A stretch of DNA of 64,000 nucleotides from Acholoe squamosa (lineage: Eukaryota > Annelida > Polychaeta > Phyllodocida > Polynoidae). Within the stretch, counting starts at the first letter, position 1, and the number at the start of each line of letters is the position of its first letter. The DNA is taken from the NCBI GenBank assembly GCA_949317995.1, contig OX439044.1, forward strand, positions 52,780,166-52,844,165. Reading direction: 5' to 3'. The notes below the pieces were generated by a model. That model made no database searches, was not told the origin of the DNA, and saw only the letters and a program-made list of their open reading frames with translations. The translations under genes and the position numbers were made by a program. Positions 1 through 13,522 of this stretch are shown here, piece after piece.

Positions 1-83
1 AAGAAAATCATGCAGATTCTGAAGTGCGTGTTTTTTTGTGGTGTGGCCCTTCACGGCTTCCATAAGCACCCAATCTCAAATGC

Positions 84-328
84 AACATAAACAGTTAGCT
101 GAGCCCCTATACTATAGCCCAGGGCTCCCATCTCCTAATGCAGTATTCACGCCCCTACAACGTCCCTCCTTAGCAGCATCAGGTCCCTATACACATGCGC
201 AGTCACTTGTCATGCAGGATGCGTAGTAGCTGCCCTGCATGAAAGATGGCAGCTACTCGATGGGAGAGCAGCCCCTAAGTAGTCATTCCCTATGGGCATC
301 TTTTGGTTCAGTATTAATTTGGGGCTGG
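84..328. repeat. Dispersed repeat, copy 1
   Basis: This block aligns by eye with 16426-16680 in the same orientation. Shared words include CCTAATGCAGTATTCAC versus CCTGATGCAGTATTCAC, and AGTCATTCCCTATGG in both. Both copies have lost any clear coding sense, and the open frame at 38-226 falls inside the repeat and is probably chance. The family is unidentified; an old non-LTR or DNA-element fragment would fit. Confidence 0.6.
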
Positions 329-610
329 AGCATTGATGTCCAGTCTATCAGTCTATCACGGTGGACCTGCTCTTGTTCACCCGATACCAACAATATCTAA
401 ATCATTTAGGCAACGTATGTTATAGAATGGCTGGTAATGTTATTTTAGAAAATCGTTCAAACTTATTGCTTGGCTTTTGAATGGGTGGTGGGTCCGGGTG
501 GTGGGCTATGTTCAAATCAAATCTTTTTCCCCTGTAGAATTCCGAATATACAGATCACAGTCATGGGGGCATGTTCAGAACTAATTAAATCAGAAGTATT
601 ATAATATTTC

Positions 611-916
611 ATTGTCAATCCCACGGGCGTGTTCTGGTTACCAGGTTGAGTCTATGTAGATGTTATCTATATAGAAGGGTGAGACAGTAAAGGAGTGGTG
701 CTGCCCTCTGACAGCTCTATTTCCCTTAGAGTAGACCTTGATTACGGAGGTGAGGGGTGACTTTGCCAAAGTCACCCCTCACCTCTGTAATCAAGGTCTA
801 TACATAGCAAATAGAGCTGGCAGATGGCAGCACTGCTCTTTTACTGTCTCACCCTTTTATATGGCTAACACTTACATAGAGTCAACCTGGTAACCAGAAC
901 ACGCCCGTGGTCAATA
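611..916. mobile_element. Fold-back (palindromic) MITE
   Basis: A near-perfect inverted repeat with arms 611-765 and 767-916 meeting around position 766 with almost no loop. The outer ends read CACGGGCGTGTTCTGG on the left and its reverse complement on the right. The arms differ by scattered substitutions and small indels, so this is an aged insertion and not an assembly artefact. It has no coding capacity. A clear target duplication was not found. Confidence 0.8.
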
Positions 917-1455
917 CAGTCTTTTAAATTTGCCATTTCGTTCTCACTGAAATTCTTAAATATCAATAAAGGGTGGGGGATGGGCGCTTGCAAACCTTTT
1001 GTTGCTCCTCAATGGGACCCAGGGCAACAGATGTAGATGTTTGTAAGATGGGTGAGCATGCTAGGTGGTACAATTGTAGAGTAATCTGACAGGCTGTAGA
1101 TTGGATTCATCATCACCTTGTCTAATGAGCAATATCCATGCAGATAGAATTTCGTGCAGAACTCTCCCAAGGTTATTGAAGATCCTTTTGATAATTCCCT
1201 TTTGGTAATGTTCCAAGATATGATTTAAGATTTCGATGAATCTCCTTAATATCTGTTATGGATAAGCGTTTCTAAGCTACCGACAAAATATTATATTACA
1301 ATCTTTCTATAAGAACTGCTAGGTATGAAGTTGTAGTCATCTGCAAGTATAGGCCAGCAGATTAATGAAAATGGGGCCCTACACAACTGAGTAGGGAACT
1401 TGTTATGAACTGAAGTGTGTCAGTAAAATACGCGGATAATATGATTGTTAGACTA

Positions 1456-1972
1456 ATTGTGACAAAACTTTGGAAAACCTAACATTACGGGGATTTAGTG
1501 CTATTTATTGCCACCAGGGGCACAACCAGTGCTGAACATAGTAAACCTCACTTATTGTCATGGAAATTTCTTCCACTTTCCTTTGTCAGTTTTTGATGAT
1601 CCATATATCAAAATGATCCTTGAGACCATGTCATTTTAATGAAAACAAGTATGGTTTAATTGGTACATTTGGTATATCTTGGTTACTCAAACCAGATAGA
1701 TATACCTGAACTAAGAATATCACAATTTCTGTCAACCTGCACAGATAATACTCCATGTTGGGCATGATAACATGTTTATCTGTGTTGTAAAAGAGGAATT
1801 TGCCCATTATTCAGGGTCTGTGAATGTCCAAATATGTGGCAAGACCTATAGAAAATATTCTGAAAGGTTACAGTTGATATACCTTCTTGTTCTTTTTGGC
1901 TGCGCCACCTAGAGGCTGTGAATAGCACTAAATCCCCGCAATGTAAGGTTTTCCCATGTTTTGTCACAGTTT
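1456..1972. mobile_element. TIR element (MITE-like), about 0.5 kb
   Basis: Inverted arms 1456-1510 and about 1918-1972. Both read TGTGACAAAAC, then an AAAACCT core, then GGGGATTTAGTGCTATT when the right arm is reverse-complemented. The match decays inward at a shared CCACC-containing segment. The interior has no convincing coding sequence. The superfamily is not determined because the target duplication is unclear. Confidence 0.7.
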
Positions 1973-4900
1973 CAGAACAAAAGGATAATGAAGAGCAGTG
2001 ATATTCATAAAACCTACATGAGATTCATGCTGAACAATTCAAGAGTAATTCAACATTGAAAAAAAAGCTCAGTCCCCATACAATATCCAATCTACCTTCA
2101 GACAGCATGTGGATACAGCTTTGAATCTTTAATTAACCTAGCGCCTTTCCAGACTTCATGCCAAGTTGTAACTGCATTTCTATGTGACTGCATTTCTATG
2201 TGACCTACCTGGATATGCAATCAGCGATTCTGTATAGTCTGCTACACAAACACTATTATAAGGGAGGCAACACCTGCCACCCACACACCTATAGTGTTAT
2301 ACGGTATTAGAGATTCTCAGTCTCAATGGATGTATGCTTTTTGTTGGTGACAGCACCTCTGACTGAGTCTTTGTTAAAGATAAGCCTCATGGGTACTCTG
2401 ATGGAAACTGAACTAATGGGTAAAGAAAGTAACTTCACACATTCAATTTTAAAAATGAAATGAAATAAGATAAACAGATGATAATGCCAATCCTTGAGGT
2501 GCCAGCGTGAGTCATCACTAAATCAAGGTTTAGAACTACACCTTTATTGACCTTAGACTCAACTGTATGGCCATGGCCATCTCTAACTCTGCATATATAA
2601 GCAAATGTCCATGACCATGGAATATTTTTGCATCGTATTCAGCGAGGTGAGGCTGTCCATATTCAACGACGCCTTATAGGCAGAGGTTATTGGAACATGC
2701 TGGAAGGTAGTAAATGTTAGATGACTGCCCGAATATTCTCCTTTATGCTTATTAGCTGGTGATAATATAGGGTAAACAAGTAGAGAATCCGCAAAGTTCA
2801 ACTCAACAATATACCATACAACAATGCTAGTCTTCAACATTGCAGTTTATATTTTATAATATGCTTGAGCAGAGGCATAGAAAGCAAATTTATTTCTATT
2901 GGCGAGGCACCCAATTGCCCCCCCCCCACATTCCTACGCCCCTGGTTAGCTTAAAATAACATTAACAATGAGCATTCAGCAAAATATTCATGAGTGGTGT
3001 ATATTACCCAAGGCCCATTGTCTCCTCTATGCCGCTTGATTATAGCTAAGCCACTGGGTCCCCTCTATTATTGTTATTTATAAAGGTCTGCTGTGGGGAC
3101 GCTACTCATCCCAGTCAGTTATGTTCAGGATTGCCATGTCATGGTGGGATGAATCGGCATATTTATGGTATCCCATGGATGCTTATATTAATCCTATGAG
3201 ATTCATCAATTGTCATCGGCTGTAAAATGGAGCGCCTGGAGCAATTTTCAGTAAAGGAAATAAGGGAGTTAGGTCCAAAAAAAGCAAAGTGAATGATGTA
3301 TAGTTTGTTCTAATTGAACTCTTTGCATTCTTTTCCAAACAATGTCAAGAGAAATTCAAAAAGCAAACCTTTTGAACCTTGTGTAAATCAATTCTGGTAA
3401 TTCTTCAAGCCAACCAAAAGCAAGATTGAATGGCATTCATTGAATGCAGCCAAAACGACTGGAGAATCAGATTTGCATTTTAGATTGAGAGGACATCAAT
3501 GCCCTCATGGCTCTGGTTTAAGTTATCATCTGAAAGTGGAGATGATTGCAAGACAGAAGGGGTACTTAGGATAAGAATTATTACTTACATAAAAAATGTT
3601 ACTTTTTGTCTCTAATTCTAGGGAAGATGCATAGCTGCAAAATTTATGCCATTTCACATTTCCCACAACAGCCTGGTGTTGTATACATAGATGCTTATAC
3701 CAGTCATCTTTGGCTGAGTGAACTTGAATTATCTAGATTGGACTGGATGGAAGCCTATTTCTGTGTTGATGCCTCTGACTGTCAGATATAAAACATGACA
3801 CATTATCAGGAACCCAAGGTTACACATATCTGATGAGTGCCTTGTGTGCTACTTATTAGGTAGTACCGTAATACCTCACGTATAAGCTGTGAGCTGTACA
3901 TTATTTATGCGATAATGGACTTGTGATGTACCTTAAAGAAACAGCCAAAGTTGGGTTACACCCCAGAGACAAGGATATTACACATTAGATTAGTACCGAA
4001 CTGGTCAATTTCAAGGTGCACTCCTATAGGATTCCCTTAATTTGGGATGCACCTTATACGTTAGGTGCCCTTTATATGTAGGACAGTACAGTAAGCATCA
4101 TCTGAGTCTGTGTAAGAGTAAATAGAGCCATCCAGAAAATTAGCGATAAGTGAGTAAGTGCAGGAGGATTTTATTGGTAGGGATTGTTTGACACACGGGG
4201 TTGACCCAGGCAAAGTAGGACACCTAAGCCCTAGCCAGACTTTCAGGACCATTCAAATTCAAATTCATCAAAATTGTTCAGAATTACCTGCTCTACATTG
4301 ATAGAAATAATAAACCAAGAAATATCTCCACCGTTCAAAGAGGTTGAGCATGTTTTAGGATGTGCGTCTTCAAAATAAAGCCTTATGGGACTCATTCACT
4401 CTGCTGCAACAAATCAGGGTCCATATCATAATTGTTACTTTTCAAAGAGAAAAACTTTATTTTGAAGTAGTTGATTAAAAGAAACCCCAAAGAAATCCAT
4501 TACAGGATTCATGGTACCAGATAGAATGGATGCAGGAGGTATGATTTGGTGCACTTGGAAATGGCAAGCAGTGGGACTGAAATTTGTCTTAAAGGTCGTA
4601 TCCCAGCTAAAATCCTCTCATTTTTCAGTTTTGCCAAATTTATAAGGCAAATGACTCTCTAAACATGTTCCCAAAGTTCTAAAGCAATATTCAATATATC
4701 TCAGTATGAAATATGTACAATTAGAGTAATATTTTTTACTGCAGGTTGACAGTTAACTGACCGGATAACATATTAATCTTTAGGGACTGGGCCAATGTTT
4801 TGGTACGACATGGATGGTTAGTTCAAGGTAAATACAATCAACTGGGGCGGCTAGCAGTCTACGAGGTATTATGGTGGTGTAAGTAGTCATTGGGGGGGGG

Positions 4901-7240
4901 GGGGGTCACCAAGAGCTAGTAGCCAGGGACGTGTCTTAGGAGTGAGTTATAGGGAATTAAGAAGAGCGACAAGTTTTCTTTCCAAATGGGCTATGGGATT
5001 TAAACACAGCTCTACTACTTGAAGCTAGCTTGAGAACATTCCCCAAATATACAGTTTAAACTGCAAGTGGAGATGGGATTGAGGTGAAACATAACTGGTG
5101 GAAACCCGAGTTTGATTGTATTATAGCTTCCCTTTAGAGAACTCCCGAAAACAACGAAAACACAACACCCCAACATTAGAACACAACCCCCTCTCATCCC
5201 CTCCACCTGTGATAGCCCAGGAGTACACATATTTGTCCATTCAAGTTAAACAATTTCTAAAAATGAAACATATTCCTTGCAAGATAGCTTTCCACAGACA
5301 ATGTCACATATTCCTTAACAATATATGATAATATTCATCTTTATACTTGAGATAAGCAAATCAGTACCATGTATGTATTATGCACTGCATTCCAACAGAG
5401 CACTAAAACTTCAGGACCACATTTCAAAACAACCTCATAAGAGCCACTCCAAATTAAACTAGGTTAGAGAGGTGCAAGACCTGCTATTGCTCTATAATGT
5501 GCGTCAAATTGTAGTCAGTACAATTTACTGGTGATATTAATAATATAAGGAGTGCCATTGGTGTAGGACTGTTTATTATAATTGCTGCAATGACCATTTG
5601 AGATGGTCCAGTATTATACAGCCTTGTGAAATACCTTTCAGAACAAACAGGTGACTGCCGCTGGGGCGTTCTCTATAGCAGTGTCCAGCTGATGATTGCT
5701 TCTATTTATATTTTTGTATGGTCTAGGACCTAACACCTAAGCCACATTAGTACTAGGGTCCAAATATGGACTGCCAAGTGTGCATGCAGTGCAGACTCAC
5801 ATTTCCCGCCATAGAGACCAATCTTCTTACAATAAAGTGCCTTCTATTTACACATAAAGGGACGTCTGTTATCAAAATGCACACTCCATGTACTAGGGAA
5901 ATAGATAACATTCACGAAAATATACTTTGTTCATTACGTTCTATATGGTCAATTTAGTTGAAAATGCATCTTTAAAAAAAGAGGGCAGTGACCCCTCCAT
6001 ATTATTGAAAACAAGTAGCATGAGACTTTTCATTTGAATGTAGGCCCATATGGACTTCCTGAATCCATACCCAATTGCTACGGCTGTGCCCACACAGCAG
6101 CAATATCGCAGAAAGTGGACATCTAACTACATGCATTACGGGTATTGCTGTGGCATTGATGTTCTAAATGAGGCGGCTTTGGCTATAGTACTCCCATTAC
6201 TACCTAGGTATCTACAATACAATTAGTTCTACAATAAATAAGGATGATGAAGGACAGCAGCTCACCTATTTTCAGAGAGTCAGCATCCTATTGGTTATCT
6301 AAGCCAATCCCTACTTGATCGTCGTGATCTTGGCAAATTATTTGCCTTTTACTAAATGTACACATGAATGAGATGAACACTCCAATGTGTGATGATTATT
6401 TGTCATTCAATAGCGTACATGATACGAGAGAATGAAAAAAATACAACATTGATCATAATTATATCAAAGGTAGACCTAGCCAGTAAACACACATTCGTAG
6501 ATGAACGTTGCACAGAGGTAGATCTACGTATAATTTTGGTGCCAACTACATAGATTTGCTTAGTATGTGGACCATAAACCGTCTAGTTACATTCTAGATA
6601 CATGGATTTCAGAAATACGTTTTCTACATTTCTTCCCCACCAGAAATTCCCCCCCCCCTCAAAAATTCTGATGAAAACATGTCTGTAAAAGACCATCATG
6701 TCATTTCCATTACCGTGTATCAGAGACCTTAGATAAAGGTATATATGTATGTAAGGTCTCTGCTTATACCTACAGCCAAGAGAATATGTTATATTCTGAA
6801 TTGCCATATCTTGCCATAAAATGATGATACACTGACAAAAAGTGGGCATTTTGAATAATTGACATGGATTTGGCTTTCAATTCCATTCAAATTTGATAAA
6901 GACAAGGGTGTCTGTTACATGCTCCTGATGGATTCATCATTAAGGTTATTTTTTTTTCAAGAAGCAAGGTACACTATGGAGCTTAAAGACAGGACACTTT
7001 GAACTGCAATTTCTTGCTTGTCAAATCCCATCAGAAAGACACGTGTTGGGGCCTCTTTCATTCCAGCCCTATTGATATAACTCACTTAATGGCACTCTAC
7101 CCTTAAGGATATGTAGCGTACAATTTATTTGATATCATTAGCCTATTATCAGGTTTGCTTAATGGAATGAGGACTTCAAAAGGTTGTATAAAACAGCAAT
7201 ACATTTTTTCATCGATTACCATTTCTGAGACTTGATTTTA
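1973..7240. other. No recognised gene or element
   Basis: About 5.3 kb of AT-rich DNA with short homopolymers, for example a G run near 4891-4906 and C runs near 2920 and 6651. Short open frames here (2583-2840, 5116-5328, 6583-6849 and others) show no recognisable motif, no splice-site support and no amino-acid pattern typical of coding sequence. Confidence 0.5.
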
Positions 7241-7422
7241 ACCAATTCAGGGCCAGGGTTTTTGGACTTTTTTTCCAGGGCCAACTGCTAAGTGCCGTTT
7301 TTTTAATCATTAATTACGGTTTCTAATTAGAATCAGGGTTCCAGATATAGCTATTTCACACCTCCAGCGTAGGGGACACAGAATATATTGACCGCTTTCT
7401 AGGGGAGGCAAAAAAAAAAACC

Positions 7423-7457
7423 CTCACCAACCCCCTGTTGATAAATAATAAACACTT
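7423..7457. repeat. Solo end of the 52330-52655 TIR family
   Basis: The segment CCCCCTGTTGATAAATAAT followed by a CACTTCCTAA-like edge matches the right end of the TIR element at 52330-52655. No opposite arm was found upstream, so this looks like a truncated or decayed copy. Confidence 0.5.
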
Positions 7458-7523
7458 CCTAATGAGGTTCGAAGTATGTTAATTAATAAAGAGGGATGTT
7501 TGATTTGTTCTGACGTGAAAAAC

Positions 7524-9261
7524 TACCCAGCAAATTGTCGTGACTCCTCGTCAACCTGTGTGAAGTGGCTCACACATGTCGCTAGATGGAACACGACGTC
7601 GCTATAGCACAAGATCACCAGGAATAGCAATGGTGGTGATCACATGGCCTCACATCAGATGGCGAGGATGGTGATCACTCAGACTCACCAGGGATGGCGA
7701 CGCGGGTGATCACTCACCTCGCTAGACGAAACACGCACCTCATCATAGCACATGTTCACCAGGGATGGCGAGGATCGTGATCACTCATCCTCACCAGGGA
7801 TGGCGACATGAGTGATCACTCATCCTCACCAGGGATGGCGACATGAGTGATCACTCACTTCGCTAGATGAGACGCACACCATGCCATAGAGCATGTTCAC
7901 CACAGTTGGCGAGGATCGTGATGACTCACACTCACCAGGGATGGCAAAACGGTTGATCACTCACCTTGTTAGATGAAAAGCTCATGATCACGTCATAATG
8001 CACATTCACCACGGATGGCAAGGATTGTGATCAGTCACCTCGCTGGATAAAACGCGTACCTCGTGATAGCACAGGTTCACCACAGATGGTGAGGATCTTG
8101 ATCACCCACACTCACCAGGGATGGCGACACGAGTGATCACTCACCTCGCTAGATGAAACGCACACCATGCCATAGAGCATGTTCACCACAGTTGGCGAGG
8201 ATCGTGATGACTCACACTCACCAGGGATGGCAAAACGGTTGATCACTCACCTTGTTAGATGAAAAGCTCATGATCATTGACATTGGTAATCATGCAGCCT
8301 CACATCTGCCAGATCAAAGTATGTTTTGCCAGAGAAGGTATTGCCATATGTATCTTCCCTCTAACCACAGACAAGGTGTTCATGTTGATATTTCCCTATG
8401 TATTTTTCCTGTAACCAGAGAAAAGGTGTTTATGGATAGTTGCTTTCATTTTAGAGATACCTCTATCTAAATTCAATTGATATTCTCTCTATATAATCTT
8501 GTTTGATTCAACTCTGAAGTATTACATGGAAATCAGTGTGAAAGAAAGCACATTTGATACGTATGGGACTTATACTTCATGCCCACACTTCCTAGATAGG
8601 CTACATGTTGAACAGTGGTGCTGTCTCAACAACTTTGGCAATGGTGGTGATAAGTTGCCACTGTGAGTGAGAGTGAGTGACAGATGATGCAATCCTCAGA
8701 GAGCATTGACTTGGAGTGACACAAATTCACGCATTGAGTGAGACAAAGGCTGGCAATGGTGGTGATAAGTTGCCATTCTGAGTGAGAGTGAGTGACAGAT
8801 GATGCAATCCTTAGAGATCATTGACATGGAGTGACACAAGTTCACGCATTGAGTGAGACCAATGTTGGCAATGGTAGTGATAAGTCGCCATTTTGTGTGA
8901 GAGTTGATGCCAGTGGCACTGGAGTGGTACATAATCACACAGTGAGTCAGATTCATGTTGGCGATGCTTGTGATAAGCCGCCATTCTGAGTGAGAGTTGA
9001 CAGGCAGTGACACATACTCACGCAGTGAGTTACATCCATGTTGGCAATGGTGGTGATAAGTCACCTTGCTTTGTGAGGGATGACAAGGGGTGGCACATAC
9101 TCACGCAGTGAGTGAGATCATGTTGGTGACTGTTGTGATAAATTGTCATGCCATGTGAGACTGACACACAGTGGCGAAAGATGACGCAGTGAGTTATCAC
9201 TCAGAAAGGAGTCACCATTGATGACCAATCATGGCGACAGATAACGACAATTTGCTGGGTA
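7524..9261. mobile_element. Fold-back element with two opposed tandem arrays
   Basis: The ends are TACCCAGCAAATTGTCGT at 7524 and its reverse complement, ending at 9261. Inside lie two arrays. At 7600-8280 the array has units containing CTCACCAGGGATGGCGA and GTGATCACTCAC. At 8620-9250 it has units containing GGCAATGGTGGTGATAAG and GAGTGAGTGACA, which read as the same kind of unit on the other strand. A segment of about 130 bp near 7861-7999 recurs almost unchanged at 8148-8278, so a roughly 286 bp higher-order repeat exists in the left array. A spacer of about 340 bp separates the arrays. No transposase is visible, and the ORFs at 8252-8470 and 8696-9064 are repeat by-products. Confidence 0.75.
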
Positions 9262-9773
9262 CAATGTTAAATCATGTCAGATGACAACTCTAGGACGCCT
9301 GTAGGTGACAAGATATCTTTCCCACTCTGGATTAGCAACAAAAATTGATTGCCCTCTCATTCTAGTCCCTGGTTACCACATAAACTACCGTCCACGGCTG
9401 TCCAATTTGTACATGGGTAATTGCATATAATATTCCATGCCCATATTTCTCCTGATTTCACAGTTTCCTTGGGCAATAATTGAATGCATTATTCCTCGCA
9501 GATACCATTAGCATGACATCACGTAAGCAGTACATGGTCCAATGATGCGGCATGTCTCCAGACCTAGGTACCTTTGCGGTCCTATGTGCTTAGATACATT
9601 TACGTAGGATATAGAGGGCCTGATTCAATACTGATTCAATATTATATTGCTATTTAGGGCCCTTGCCTTAAAACGAAAACAAACTAATCAATTGATATTG
9701 AAGAAATGCCATTAGCATAGATTTGCCTCTGCTGATAAATATGTCACATCTTTATTATGTCAATCTCTCTATT

Positions 9774-9846
9774 TGTGGATCAACACAGTAAAAGGTAGGC
9801 CCGCGCATCCCCTCGTGGGCGTACCTTTTACCGTGTTGATCCACAT
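9774..9846. repeat. 32 bp-arm hairpin
   Basis: Left arm 9774-9805 and right arm 9815-9846 are reverse complements with three mismatches by eye, around TGGATCAACAC and AAAAGGTA. The loop of about 9 bp is C-rich. It could be a short fold-back element or the stem of a structured RNA. No U-tract or promoter was seen. Confidence 0.65.
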
Positions 9847-10300
9847 TTGTTTATAGCCATGAACTCTCATGTAGTTACAGAGGTCTTTACCTAGATTGAG
9901 GGTTCTTATGCAATAACATTCATCCAATGACAGGCGCAAAGTCATAATCAGATTCCTGCAAGGTAAAAATTTAATTTTGTGTGAGTTGTTACAGTGACTG
10001 TAATTTAGCACCATCAAGACCACTCAAAAAATGAAAGAAAAAAACTGTTTCCATTACGAGCCACGAAAACGACGATGAGAGATGATTTTATTATGCATAC
10101 TTATTAAGAATAAGCGGTGGGTGACTAAAGGGCTGTCTTCAGCTAAAAAACATTTTAGCAGAGATTCTGAACAAAAGATAAATGTAAAAAGAATAAAACA
10201 AAGAACCGCATATATAGGGATGTGCCTGCCTACATAGTCTTGACCCCCCTATGTATCACCCAACGACATAATGTAGTGGGCCAACAGGCAGAAATGCTCC

Positions 10301-10388
10301 TCCAGGGGGGATTTTTAGTACTGGTTTTGGCCACCAGGGGGCAGTGTCTAGGTAAAATCCTGAAAAACACACCAAAAAGCTTTAGACC
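10301..10388 (+). repeat. Inverted repeat arm, left (pairs with 13523-13610)
   Basis: Contains GGGATTTTTAGTACTGG then TTTGGCCACCAGGGGG. The reverse complement of 13523-13610 reads the same order of words (GGGATTTTTAGTACTG, TTTGGCCACAAGGG, AGACCAAAAAG). A third, more diverged copy lies near 50948-51041. The pair brackets the non-LTR relic, so a decayed DNA element may have been invaded by the retrotransposon. Confidence 0.55.
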
Positions 10389-11739
10389 AATTTTTGGTAG
10401 TGATTCCAGGTTTATGCCCAGAATCTCCACTGAAAACATTCCACTTTTGGAAGTCAATAGGAACATTTGTTGCCATGGAAACATAGAAAATAAGCATATG
10501 ATATTATACCAATTTCTGGTTGCAATGGAAACCACTCCATGATTCCAAATGTGAATTTTCAGTCACAATCTTTTTGGAAATATTATACGGAACTCAGAAC
10601 CAATAAACAAACCTGAAAAAAATCTATCTTGAACGACTTTTATGGTAAAAACATGACATTTCTTGAATTGTCAGTATTTATGATAGAATATAATATGTCT
10701 AGACCTTATTTGCCATTTTCAATTTTACACACCAACCTAGGTTGAACAAGCAATTACAGCAAAACTACCTGGGATATCTTAGCTCAAGATATCTCATTTT
10801 AAAGCCTGTGACTTAGACTTAAAAGAAGCCAATTACCCCCTAGATGCATGTTTTTCCTCATCTGGTCACATAATATTATGTAGTATGCTACATTGCAGAT
10901 AACGCATGACTTATACACAAAGGAACAGCTGATTAACGGGGATAGACCCTTGCTGTATATCAGAGAATCTATCTGAAGATCACCTCATGCCCTAAGTACA
11001 AATCATATTATTAGATTCCATATGGAGAACATGATTACAGTGCCATTGCCATGATGACGGTAGCAGCAGCATTATCAATGAAGATGTGCAAGGTGGCCCT
11101 CTCACAAAATGTATCCATTACTGGTCTGAAAGTGTTTGGCTTATAGTTCCATAGTGTCAGTTGGTCCATAATGAAAAATCCACGTTCCTTTAAGATAAAG
11201 GGCATGACCTCTGAAATGGAGTTGGAAATATGTGGACAGATGAGGGGAAAGGGCCCTCCGAGGTAAAATGTGACTGAAGTCATCAGCTTTAAAATGAAGT
11301 ATAAAACTTGCAGGTAGTTTTTCTGGTCTCAGAGATATTAGTTCCTGAACATGGGATGACATAACTGTATCAATATAGCCAATAAGCTCTATCATTCCTT
11401 GTTTTATTTAAATCAGGCATCTAATTAGCATCATGATTCAAATAATCAATCAAAAAATGACTAATACTTTCCATACAATTGGCCACAGAATTGGATCTGG
11501 AAATGGTATCTCTTTGCTATTTTCAGCATTTAACTCCCCATGAATCATTTTATCAATTGACATTAATTTTTTCCTATTTGGACCGTAATATTGTTTGCCA
11601 TGGCAACATATTTTCTGTGATAACCCTTATTTAGGCCTAGTTTTGGATTCAAAACGTTCCATTTACATTCCAAATGCATAGGAAGTGCCAGAAAACAGTT
11701 TTTTGACAAAACCATCTTTTTCTTTATAGAAAATTACAA
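10389..11739. other. No recognised feature
   Basis: AT-rich sequence between the left inverted arm and the retrotransposon relic. Overlapping short frames on both strands at 11035-11395 have no recognisable motif. A TTGCCATGGAAAC word (10471) and a TTGCCATGGCAAC word (11596) resemble X-box palindromes, but nothing else supports a promoter. Confidence 0.4.
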
Positions 11740-13515
11740 ATGAAGACTGGAAAGTCATGTATCACCGGAAATAAAGCTAATAAGATAATAGATAAAGCTA
11801 GAAAAATTGTCTTCAAGAAACAAGTTGAAAACTATAGAAATGACCATCGTAAATACTGGAGAGTCATCAACAATCTAATACCGGGTCACCCCAACCGTGC
11901 AAAAGAAAAATCCCTAGTTGACCATAATAATAACAATACACCAATTGATAAAGATAAGGTACCCGATTTTATAAAACAATACTTTACCAATATAGGCCCC
12001 ACTCTTGCCCAAGATCTATATATACCATGGATACCTTATGATGACTATGTTGCTAATAAAATGGAACCTTTTGTAACTAACCTTCAGGAGGTCAAAAATT
12101 AGTACATGATATTAATGTAACAAAATCTTCTGCTATTACTGATATATCTAGTTCTGTATCAAACCACTATAGCTAATGGTATAATGTCAGGTAGAGACAA
12201 AGTGATCTGTGGTGTGCCTCAAGGATCAATATTAGGTCCTTTGTTATTTCTGATTTATGTAAATGATGTAATCAAATGTGTAAAACTGTGTAAAATTAAA
12301 TTATATGCTGACGATACTGTCCTTTATTCTGCAAATAATTCCTTTGTATCAGCCAAAGATGAACTCCAGTGTGACTTAGAAATGTATGAATCCTTGTGTA
12401 TCCAAAATAAGCTATCTATTAATGTGGCTAAACTAAAATAATGATATTTTCTTCAAGCTCCAGGAAGCTTAACACACTAACAGCAGATATGCGCTTAAAT
12501 GATCAATTATTACAAGTTGTATCCAGTTACAAATTCCTTGGTGTTATTTTAGACCCGCTATTACATTACAACTTACATTTATCTAATCAATTTAAAACTA
12601 TTGCCTATAAAACTTATAAACTGGGCCTATTAAGACGATATCTTGATGTAAAACTTGCTTTAAGAATATATAAATCAACAATACTCCCGTATATGGAATA
12701 TGCAGATATATGTTTTACTACTACCTTTGATAAGTACTTGGACCCACTACAGTATGCACAAAATGGATGTATCAAGATCTGCCTTGGGGTTCCTCATCTT
12801 ACCAATACTATTATATACACAATGTAACTAAAATTAATAAGCTTGCTGATAGAAGAAACATTCATTTATTAAATTATATGTATACTAGATGTCAGTGTGA
12901 TTCGTATAAGGTCACTAGAGTCCTAGCAACCAGGTTACACGATGCTCCCATTATGAAGGTTATAACACCTAACTGTATGTTATATGCTAACAGTGTGGAG
13001 GACTTTGGAGCCATAAGCCGGAATGCTCTGCCTGTGGGAAGAAGAACAATTTGAGGATGATTCCAAGAAATTTCTTGCATCTCTTATCCCATATGTAAAT
13101 GCATAGCGTACAAACATTATCTATTAACTCAAATAGACGATCTATTTCTTTTCCTTCATTGATTCTGTAAGTATTCCAAAGTATTTCAATGTGGCTCCTT
13201 AAAGATGCATTTATTCTACTATATTAAAAATATGTGCCAACGGTTTCGTATTTACTTTTGTGAAGTTAGGTAGGACCAGAAGAATCAACCCAACACTAAT
13301 TTAGTGGGGATGAGGTCCTCTTCCTTCTGTTTGACAAATTCTATCTGTTCATACCATTCATGTTCATAATTTTTTAAGCTAGTTTTGTTTGTACTTCATG
13401 TAATATTATGTTCTATACCAGTATCTAAAAGATTGGTGAGAATACGATGATCAGATTGTGTGTACTATGACTATGATATGTTCGATATGAATATGTCAAT
13501 AAAGTAAAGTTAAAC
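11740..13515 (+). pseudogene. Non-LTR retrotransposon reverse transcriptase relic
   Basis: Three open segments, 11740-12102, 12184-12441 and 12441-12827, carry successive parts of a LINE-type pol protein. The first matches the linker region before the RT (YWRVINNLIPG). The second has the RT motif VPQGSILGPLLFLIYVNDV and the catalytic YADD box (KLYADDTVLY). The third has the post-palm KFLGVILD motif and a thumb-like tract ending near YAQNGC. Between 12102 and 12184 the RT fingers and the first catalytic aspartate motif are missing, so the copy has an internal deletion plus frameshifts and cannot be active. No endonuclease is visible upstream, so the 5' end is truncated. AATAAAG at about 13499 may be the old 3' end. 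Clade is not assigned. Confidence 0.88.
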
Positions 13516-13522
13516 CAAAAAA

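Noticed and set aside
7600-9250. CRISPR-like array
   Set aside because: Units are diverged, of unequal length, lack unique spacers of constant size, and lie inside a TIR element of an animal genome.
10222-10542. Overlapping ORFs on both strands of about 100 codons
   Set aside because: They overlap the inverted-repeat arm at 10301-10388 and have no recognisable domain.
10471-11608. X-box-like TTGCCATGGMAAC words as ciliary-gene promoters
   Set aside because: Similar words also occur near 19054, 21885, 25282 and 62411, mostly in repeat-derived DNA with no gene downstream.
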